DNA of 19,277 bases from an uncultured Christensenella sp. GTDB taxonomy: Bacteria; Bacillota; Clostridia; Christensenellales; Borkfalkiaceae. Under the pieces are notes generated by a model. That model saw nothing but the letters and a program-made list of their open reading frames with translations. It was not told the origin of the DNA and ran no database searches. Of the stretch, positions 7,687 through 13,233 are shown piece by piece (position 1 is the stretch's first letter; each line of letters opens with the position of its first letter). The stretch lies in contig CAJTOY010000013.1 of the NCBI GenBank assembly GCA_910578195.1, positions 23,387-42,663 on the forward strand. Reading direction: 5' to 3'. A program made the position numbers and the translations under genes.

Positions 7687-10320
7687 ATGGACTCGGACAA
7701 GAATTTAACTGAATACGAAAGCCGTATGATGGCTATAAACCGCGAGCTTCAGGAAAGGCGCATGCTCGAACTGTGCCGCAAGGAAAAGGAGCGCGTCGTA
7801 AACGACACCTCTCTCTCGGATAAACTCGACAGGGAAGAGGAGGAGTTAAGGCGCCTCCGCGCAATGCGCGAGGAGCAGGAGCGGCGTTTAAGGGCGCAAG
7901 CCGTAATGGCGCCGCCCTACGCGCATAGGCAGGAGCAGAGGCTTGCCGCGCTCAGGGAGCAGATAAAACGGCAGGAAGAGGAAAACAAGCGGCTCAGCGA
8001 GCTTATAAAAGCTTCCGCCCGCCCCAAAAAACCCGCCTTACCCCCGCCTCCGCCCCCGCAAAGCGACAAAACCGAACTTTTAAAGGCGCAAATGGACGCC
8101 GAGCTTGCGGTTATCCGCGCCCAAAGCGAAACCGAGCTGGCGCGCACGCAGGCTAAAAACGACGTTGAGATGGCGCGTCTGCAAGCGAAAACCGAAACCG
8201 AACGGGCGCTTGCACAGGCGAAAAACGAAGCGGAACTTGCAAGTATCCGCGCCGAAATGGCTTCACGCCCCGCCGAACGCCGCCCCGCCGAAGAGGATAA
8301 CGGCGCGATTTTGAAAGCCGAAATGGCGGCGGAAATGGCAAAGGCTCAGGCACAGAACGAGGTCGACAAAGCAAAGGCGCAGTTCGAGATTGAAAAACTT
8401 AAAGCCGAGCTTTCCCGCCGTGAAAAGGAACCGGCGGAGGGCAAGGGCGACGATACGGCGATTTTAAAAGCCGAAATGGCGGCGGAAATCGCAAAGGTGC
8501 GCGCCGAAATGGAAGCCGAGCGGGCAAACGCAAAGGCTCAGGCGGAAATCGAAAGGGCGAAAGCCGAGGTTGAAATAGCAAGGCTTAAAGCCGAGGCGGT
8601 GGCAAACCAGCCTCCCGCAACCCGCGACAATAACGAGCTTTTAAAGGCGCAGACGGACGCGGAACTTGCAAAGGTGCGCGCCGAAATGGAAGCCGAGCGC
8701 GCAAGCAGCAGGGCGACCCGCGAAATCGAGAAAGCCCGGGCAGACGCGGAAATAGCGCGGTTGAAAGCGCAGCAAGTTATTATCGCCGCACCCGAGGGGC
8801 AGAAAACTTCGAACTCGGAAGATCGCGCGCGCATGGACGGAGAAATTGCCCGAATACGCGCCGAGCTTCAAGCCGAGCGCGAGAAGGACAGGGCGGCGGC
8901 GCAAGCGGAAAAAGCGCGTGCCGACGCGGAAATAGCGCGGCTGAAAGTTCAGATTGCCTCAACGCCCGCGCCTGCCGTTCAAAGTTATCCCGACAATTCC
9001 GAAGCGATTAAGGCGCAGCTCGAAGCCCGCCTTATACGCCAACAGGCGGAAATGGAAGCCGAGCGCAGCCGCGAGCGCGTGCAGGCGGAAATCGACAGGG
9101 CGGCTTCGCAAGCTCAAATCGAAAAATTGAAAAGCGAAATTGCCGCAATGCGCGAGCAAAAGGCGCATGCCGAGCCCGTACCGCAAGTTGACAATTCAGC
9201 TTTACTGAAAGCCGAAATGGCGGCGGAAATCGCAAAGGTACAAGCCCAGAACGACGTCGAGCGGATAAAGGCGGATTTGGAAATAGCGCGCCTTAAAGCG
9301 GAAATTAAGGCGCAACAGCAAACGCAGCAGATTAAACAAGCGCCGCAACAGAACAACGACGGGCTTATAAAAGCGCGCATCGAGGCTGAAATAGCAAAAA
9401 CCCGCGCAGAAGCGGAAGCCGAGCGGGTGAAAGCGGAGGCGCAAGCCGAAATAAACAAAATCCTTGCGGAAGCGGAGTTGGCAAAGCTTAAAACCGAAAC
9501 TCCGAAACCTGACGACGGCGAGCTTTTAAAGGCGCGCGTCGAAGCGGAGCTTATCAAAGCCCGCGCCGAAATAGAGGCCGAGCGGGTGAAAACTTTGGCG
9601 CTGCACGAGGCGGAAAAGGCGCGCGCGGAAGCGGAGATAGCAAAAGCGAGGGCGGAAAGCGTGCCCGCGCCGCAATACGACGATACCGCGCGAATAAATG
9701 CGGAGGTTGTAAAACTGCGCGGCGAAATGGAAATCGAGCGCATAAAAATGCAGGCTCGGCAAGAGATAGAAAAGGCGCGCGCGGAAGCGGAAATACAGAG
9801 GCTGAAAACGCAGATTGCCGCCGCTTCGGCGCAACCGCAGCCGCAGCCGACAACGGAAATAGAGTTTGCAAAAGTTCGCGCCGAAATCGAAGCGGAACGA
9901 ATGAAATTGCAGGCTCAGCAAGAGATAGAAAAAGCCCGCGCGGAAGCCGAATTGACCCGCATGAAAGCGGAGGTTGCCGCGTCGCTGAATAACACGGCGG
10001 GCAACCCGTATATGCAGTTCGGGCTGCCGTATGCTCAATTTATGTTTCCTCAACCCGTTCAGCAAAACGACGGCGATAAATTGGCATTAATGAAAGTCGA
10101 AGTCGAGCTTGAAAAGATGCGCACCGAGCAGCGCGTCGCGCAGGAATTCGCGCGCGCGCAAGCCGATATAGAGGCGGCTAACCGCCGTGCGGATATGGAA
10201 ATATCCCGCGCGCAAGCAGAAATAAACGTCGCTAAAATGCAGGCGGCACAGGAAACGGCGCAAATGCGGCTTTCAAACGAACTTTTGAAATTGCAAAATA
10301 AGAACGACCCTTCAAAATAG
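7687..10320 (+). CDS. Giant repetitive cytoplasmic coiled-coil scaffold protein
   Basis: 877 residues; AAAGGAGGG lies just before the ATG. No signal peptide or membrane span is visible. Residues 8-36 resemble residues 1948-1976 of the receptor tail (15 of 29 identical, including RELQER). After a proline-rich linker (about 118-125) come about twelve helical repeats of 50-75 residues. Each typically opens with LLKAEMAAEIAKVRAEMEAER-like sequence cut here by variation, continues with EIEKARAEAEIARLKAE-like sequence and ends in a short linker rich in P, Q, D and N. A non-helical insert with aromatic residues and prolines lies near 773-792. The last repeat ends in a long helix. It overlaps the convergent minus-strand gene by 9 bases. 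I infer a filament or lattice-forming scaffold attached to the receptor tail. Low-complexity similarity to myosin- or tropomyosin-like proteins would be misleading. Confidence 0.85.
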   Translation: MDSDKNLTEYESRMMAINRELQERRMLELCRKEKERVVNDTSLSDKLDREEEELRRLRAMREEQERRLRAQAVMAPPYAHRQEQRLAALREQIKRQEEENKRLSELIKASARPKKPALPPPPPPQSDKTELLKAQMDAELAVIRAQSETELARTQAKNDVEMARLQAKTETERALAQAKNEAELASIRAEMASRPAERRPAEEDNGAILKAEMAAEMAKAQAQNEVDKAKAQFEIEKLKAELSRREKEPAEGKGDDTAILKAEMAAEIAKVRAEMEAERANAKAQAEIERAKAEVEIARLKAEAVANQPPATRDNNELLKAQTDAELAKVRAEMEAERASSRATREIEKARADAEIARLKAQQVIIAAPEGQKTSNSEDRARMDGEIARIRAELQAEREKDRAAAQAEKARADAEIARLKVQIASTPAPAVQSYPDNSEAIKAQLEARLIRQQAEMEAERSRERVQAEIDRAASQAQIEKLKSEIAAMREQKAHAEPVPQVDNSALLKAEMAAEIAKVQAQNDVERIKADLEIARLKAEIKAQQQTQQIKQAPQQNNDGLIKARIEAEIAKTRAEAEAERVKAEAQAEINKILAEAELAKLKTETPKPDDGELLKARVEAELIKARAEIEAERVKTLALHEAEKARAEAEIAKARAESVPAPQYDDTARINAEVVKLRGEMEIERIKMQARQEIEKARAEAEIQRLKTQIAAASAQPQPQPTTEIEFAKVRAEIEAERMKLQAQQEIEKARAEAELTRMKAEVAASLNNTAGNPYMQFGLPYAQFMFPQPVQQNDGDKLALMKVEVELEKMRTEQRVAQEFARAQADIEAANRRADMEISRAQAEINVAKMQAAQETAQMRLSNELLKLQNKNDPSK

Positions 10321-10953
10321 GACTGTCATAATAAGTATCTGTACCGCCGTCGCAACGTTCAAAATGAAATGACTTATCATAAACGGCAGCGGATTTTTAC
10401 TCTTGCGGTAAAGCAAGCAAATTAACGTCGTGAGCGGCAGAAAAGATAAAAATCTGTAAAGCATGAAAATGCCGTCGGGCAAAAACGGAATAAAACTGTG
10501 TTGCAGTGCGTAAAAAAACGCCGCCGCAAAAGCGTAGACTATGTTGTCGCTTTCGGCGGCGTTTATTCCGTATCCGAGATATAACCCGTCCTCGGCGAGC
10601 GTGGTGGTTGCGGGGAGAAAAAGCAAAACAATTATCGCAAGCCAGAGGGGTATAGGCTCGACGAGCGTTTCGTCGAGATAGGGGAATTCTCCGTAGCATA
10701 TCAGCCCCGCGAGATAAAGCCCGCCCATGCCGACCGCCAGCGTAATTATTACGGTAATAATAGCCTTCGGCGCGTTTGTTTTGCCCTTTTGATAGTTTAA
10801 AAGCGACTTGTAATCCTTGCGCGAATAGAAAAATAAAACCGCAATGGTAACAAGGTTGCATACAATCGCGACCGAAGTCCACCATTTGCTCGCAAAGAAA
10901 ACGGAAATTGCAAGCAATAAGCACCGCATGGGCAGAAGATAGGGGATTTTCAT
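10312..10953 (-). CDS. CPBP-like intramembrane protease family protein (motif 1 degenerate)
   Basis: 213 residues from the ATG at 10953, which overlaps the TetR stop codon as ATGA and is preceded by AAGGGGG; a start ten codons earlier lacks this site. Six to eight hydrophobic segments are visible. The CPBP (Abi/Rce1-like) motifs are recognisable: E121-D122 in place of EE, YALQH ending at H152, and HFILN (H195, N199). The arginine usually found in motif 1 (EExxxRG) is absent (EDGLYLG), so protease activity is doubtful. Such proteins often act in bacteriocin self-immunity or membrane-protein processing. Coupling to a TetR regulator implies induction by a small molecule or membrane stress. The family call is moderately sure. 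Confidence 0.7.
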   Translation of the reverse strand: MKIPYLLPMRCLLLAISVFFASKWWTSVAIVCNLVTIAVLFFYSRKDYKSLLNYQKGKTNAPKAIITVIITLAVGMGGLYLAGLICYGEFPYLDETLVEPIPLWLAIIVLLFLPATTTLAEDGLYLGYGINAAESDNIVYAFAAAFFYALQHSFIPFLPDGIFMLYRFLSFLPLTTLICLLYRKSKNPLPFMISHFILNVATAVQILIMTVLF

Positions 10954-11525
10954 TGTTTCCCCCTTATTATATCGGTTATCCATTCGGCGCGAGGAACGGG
11001 CATTTGCGGGTTTCTCGCTATGTTTTCGGCTATGCCTTGAATTGCCGTAAAGAAAGCCGTCGCAAGCGCGAGCGGGTCGCCCTTGCGTATGCTTCCGTCT
11101 TGCTGACCTTTTTCAATGAGCGCAACGGCGCACTCGACGTCTTTTCGGCGCATAGAAAAGCTTTTCGCGAAATTCGGCGCGCCCTCGTCGTATTGCGCCC
11201 TGCCCATCAGAACGAACAGCTTCGCCGCGAACGGTTCGCGCGCGACGTAGTCTAAAACCGTCTGCGCGGTCGCCTCGAAAAACTCGACGGGAGAGGAAGC
11301 GGGCGCATTAAACACGTTGTCCTTGCCTTGCGCGGCAATTTCGAGGAGGGAAAGATACAGCTTTTCCTTGGTTTCGAAGTAGTGGAACAAAAGCCCCTCG
11401 CTCATGCCCGCTTCGCGGGCAATGTCCGCGGTGCGCGTTGCGGCGTAGCCTTTGCGGATAAACAAATTCAGCGCGGTTTCGATAATCGCCCGCCGCCTGT
11501 TTTCAATTTGCTCGACTCGTTTCAT
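10950..11525 (-). CDS. TetR/AcrR-family transcriptional regulator
   Basis: 191 residues starting at the ATG at 11525, which has GGAGG just upstream; an earlier in-frame start at 11558 would lie inside the promoter and operator. The N-terminal helix-turn-helix spans about residues 12-55, with the family pattern IIETALNLFIRKGYAATRT, IAREAGMSEGLLFHYF and KEKLY. The rest is a helical ligand-binding domain that diverges between family members, so the inducer cannot be read. It is the first gene of a two-gene operon with the CPBP-like protein (ATGA overlap). A 26-bp palindrome over its own promoter indicates autorepression. Confidence 0.93.
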   Translation of the reverse strand: MKRVEQIENRRRAIIETALNLFIRKGYAATRTADIAREAGMSEGLLFHYFETKEKLYLSLLEIAAQGKDNVFNAPASSPVEFFEATAQTVLDYVAREPFAAKLFVLMGRAQYDEGAPNFAKSFSMRRKDVECAVALIEKGQQDGSIRKGDPLALATAFFTAIQGIAENIARNPQMPVPRAEWITDIIRGKQ

Positions 11526-11537
11526 AATGCCTCCGTA

Positions 11538-11563
11538 AATTATTGAGTAATTACTCAATAATT
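11538..11563 (-). promoter_or_regulatory. Palindromic operator of the TetR gene
   Basis: A perfect 26-bp palindrome with half-site core TATTGAGTAA, centred between 11550 and 11551. It begins inside the -10 box and covers the transcription start. TetR-family dimers bind such sites, so autorepression is likely. Confidence 0.85.
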
Positions 11564-11589
11564 ATATACCAAGGCAAACCGTTTGTCAA
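11561..11589 (-). promoter_or_regulatory. Consensus sigma-A promoter for the TetR-CPBP operon
   Basis: On the minus strand, TTGACA (11589-11584), a 17-base spacer and TATAAT (11566-11561) match the consensus exactly. Transcription should start near 11554, inside the palindrome. A promoter this strong under a full operator suits tight repression with large induction. Confidence 0.92.
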
Positions 11590-11624
11590 TGAAAAACCGC
11601 TGTATTAATTACAGAGCACCAAAT

Positions 11625-11656
11625 AAAAAAAGAAAGGCAGTGACCTTTCTTTTTTT
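11625..11656 (-). terminator. Terminator of the tRNA-Ala gene (bidirectional)
   Basis: AAAAAAAGAAAGG (11625-11637) pairs with CCTTTCTTTTTTT (11644-11656) around the loop CAGTGA. Read on the minus strand it lies four bases past the tRNA CCA end and finishes in a T run. Symmetry lets it work on both strands. Confidence 0.85.
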
Positions 11657-11659
11657 GTG

Positions 11660-11735
11660 TGGTGGAGCTAACGAGATTCGAACTCGTGACCTTTTGACTG
11701 CCAGTCAAACGCGCTACCAACTGCGCCATAACCCC
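11660..11735 (-). tRNA. tRNA-Ala (anticodon GGC)
   Basis: 76 nt on the minus strand including an encoded CCA. The acceptor 5' side GGGGTTA (11735-11729) pairs with TAGCTCC using two G-T wobbles. The D arm has GCGCAGTTGGTAGCGC, the anticodon stem is TTTGA/TCAAA with the loop CTGGCAG, giving anticodon GGC, and the T arm is CGAGTTCGAATCTCG. GGC reads GCC (Ala). The terminator follows directly. Confidence 0.93.
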
Positions 11736-11872
11736 ATATTCAATTTTTCAATTTAGTTAATGGCAGTACGGCTCGTCGAGGGAACCTCTCCGTGTCGCTG
11801 CCGGTTTGCGCGAACGCGCAAAGCGTCGCCCGGGAGGCTCGCACAAAGCGCTACCAACTGCGCCATAACCCC
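11736..11872 (-). repeat. Truncated duplicate of the tRNA-Ala 5' end with spacer
   Basis: The first 25 nt of the tRNA (11711-11735) recur exactly at 11848-11872, offset 137 bp, but the copy lacks the anticodon and T arms. In place of those arms, on the minus strand, is a GC-rich structured sequence including an 8-bp perfect hairpin TTTGCGCG/CGCGCAAA (11805-11822) and GGCAG/CTGCC pairing (about 11762-11802). It may be the remnant of a second tRNA gene or an integration scar. Confidence 0.75.
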
Positions 11873-11981
11873 GAAATCAAATTAATTATAACAAATTCTA
11901 TCGGGCTTGGCAAGCTATTTAAATAGCGTTCATGCGAATTTTGGGAAATATTGCAATCCCTCGAATTTGCTGTAATAAAGC

Positions 11982-12010
11982 TTGATTTTAATAGAAAAAA
12001 AGCATATAAT
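11982..12010 (+). promoter_or_regulatory. tmRNA promoter
   Basis: TTGATT (11982-11987), 17-base spacer, TATAAT (12005-12010). The predicted start near 12017 is about 18 bases before the mature tmRNA 5' end at 12035, consistent with RNase P trimming. Confidence 0.85.
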
Positions 12011-12034
12011 AAATATGGTTTCAACTTAACCCGA

Positions 12035-12423
12035 GGGCGAGTTTCAGATTCGATTGCGGGTGGAGAATGAGAAAAGCATACCAAAGGCTCGGCTTTGTAA
12101 AAAACGGAAACTTAAATTTAAACGCAGAATCTAACGATTCCAAAGTTGTAGCTTTCCCCGCTAACCGCGCGGCAAGCTTCGCTTGCGCAGCTTAACATAG
12201 CTGTCCGTCGTCTGCCGTAATCCGTTGGCGGCAAAACGGCGTTAATTAAACGGAAAACTCCCGAATGCGTTTTACCGCGCACATTCGGGAAGAATTCAGC
12301 GGTATGCGCTTGCGTAAGCCCGTACGTTCGGCGAACGTAAGTTAAGATAAAAGGCGTAATAAGTATGTAGAAAGCTCAAACTAAACACGTAAGACTCGGG
12401 TGCAAATCCCGACTCGTCCACCA
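12035..12423 (+). ncRNA. ssrA: Transfer-messenger RNA (tmRNA)
   Basis: 389 nt. The 5' end GGGCGAG pairs with CTCGTCC near the 3' end to form the tRNA-like acceptor stem, followed by A and an encoded CCA (12421-12423). The T arm is TCGGG/CCCGA with loop TGCAAAT (about 12396-12412), and the 5' region has the tmRNA-typical TTCAGATTCGATTGCGGG. A likely tag frame begins at a GCA codon near 12123, encodes a peptide starting AESNDSK and ending SFACAA, and stops at a TAA near 12192. That tag is long (about 23 residues). The molecule rescues stalled ribosomes with SmpB and marks the product for proteolysis. The resume codon is inferred; the tRNA-like domain is clear. Confidence 0.92.
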
Positions 12424-12537
12424 AAGCAGCGCGGCACAAAAAAAGTGCCGCGCTGCTTTGGTAAAGCAAGAAAAGAGGAAGCGGATTGCAAAGCAAGCCG
12501 CCCCGTCGTACCGAAGGCGAAGCCTTACTCGTCCACC
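12421..12537 (+). repeat. Three-hairpin element, copy 1, at the tmRNA 3' end
   Basis: A 17-bp perfect stem (12421-12437 with 12445-12461) with an A7 loop is followed by GCGGATTGC/GCAAGCCGC (one G-T pair) and AAGGC/GCCTT hairpins. A second copy lies at 17840-17955, differing by about seven substitutions and one base of the A loop. Here the element is flanked by direct repeats ACTCGTCCACCAA (12412-12424 and 12527-12539), the first being the tmRNA 3' end. The large stem may also end tmRNA transcription, although no T run follows it. Confidence 0.85.
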
Positions 12538-12544
12538 AATCTTG

Positions 12545-12576
12545 TCGGTCTAAAAGTCTTTTGGCTTTTAGACCGA
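12545..12576 (+). terminator. Hairpin with AT-rich tail
   Basis: TCGGTCTAAAAG (12545-12556) and CTTTTAGACCGA (12565-12576) form a perfect 12-bp stem with an eight-base loop, followed by TATTTATATT. It is probably the real terminator of the tmRNA transcript, and is displaced downstream by the inserted element. Confidence 0.65.
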
Positions 12577-12601
12577 TATTTATATTGTGCGGTGAAAATG
12601 T

Positions 12602-12630
12602 TTGTCACGCAGTTATTGCTGTGTTATAAT
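12602..12630 (+). promoter_or_regulatory. Promoter upstream of the oxidoreductase remnant
   Basis: TTGTCA (12602-12607), 17-base spacer, TATAAT (12625-12630). The 10-base direct repeat CTGTGTTATA occurs at 12619-12628 and again at 12635-12644, so it overlaps the -10 box and could be a regulator site or a duplication. It may now drive the downstream beta-galactosidase. Confidence 0.6.
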
Positions 12631-12656
12631 ATTACTGTGTTATAGCGAAAACGGAT

Positions 12657-13070
12657 TGAACTTTTACGGTAACGAAGAAGCATACGATGCTCAAGGCGAT
12701 CAAACATCAGAGAGATTTTATAACGGTTGCACAGCGGACAGCTCGGCAAGCTCATTCATATCGACCATACCGAAAAATTGCGTATTGGCATTTTGCGCAC
12801 AGTTATACGCGAGGCAACTGGCGCAACACGGCGTTTCCCGCGCCCATGATCATGGCAAAGAGTTGCCACGATCTTGACTTGTTTCAGCAATACGCTGGCT
12901 CGAAGTGCGAAAGTCTTTCATCGATGGGCGACCTTACTTGGTTTAAGCATGAGAACGCGCCCGAAGGGTGCGCCGACCATCAATCGGTGCAAATGCAATT
13001 TGCAAATGGGATAACGGCTACGTTCAATGCATATGGACTTTGTGGCAAAGCACACTTCGAGCGAGCATAA
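12657..13070 (+). pseudogene. Remnant of a Gfo/Idh/MocA-family oxidoreductase
   Basis: Residues read in the frame of 12687 include YWHFAHSYTRGNWRN, MIMAKSCHDLDLF, the GSKCESLSS stretch, NAPEGCADH and QMQFANGITATFNAYG, which are characteristic of the C-terminal half of Gfo/Idh/MocA sugar-type dehydrogenases. Just upstream, LGKLIHIDHTEK from the same family is in another frame (about 12740-12775), joined through an A run where one base is missing. The N-terminal Rossmann domain is almost wholly absent and the end is truncated. It is therefore a broken gene rather than a short one. Its position before beta-galactosidase suggests a former sugar-use cluster. Confidence 0.8.
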
Positions 13071-13233
13071 ATGGTTCCGAGAGGCGCGCAAGAGCCGACA
13101 TAACCCCTATTTGCCGAACGGCAAATATCTTTTCGGTAACGGCAAAGAGCGCAAACCGAACGGAAACTACGCGCCATTTGAAACGGCAGTATATAAAGTT
13201 AAATGATATATTAGTATGATATGGAGCGAAAAA

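Noticed and set aside
7917..10065. Long minus-strand frames opposite the coiled-coil gene
   Set aside because: They are shadows caused by the biased GCG/AAA codon pattern of the repetitive plus-strand gene.
11848..11872. Second tRNA-Ala gene
   Set aside because: Only the 5' 25 nt match; anticodon and T arms are absent.
12296..12645. Open frames across the tmRNA and the hairpin element
   Set aside because: They run through the structured tmRNA and repeat and have no recognisable protein features.
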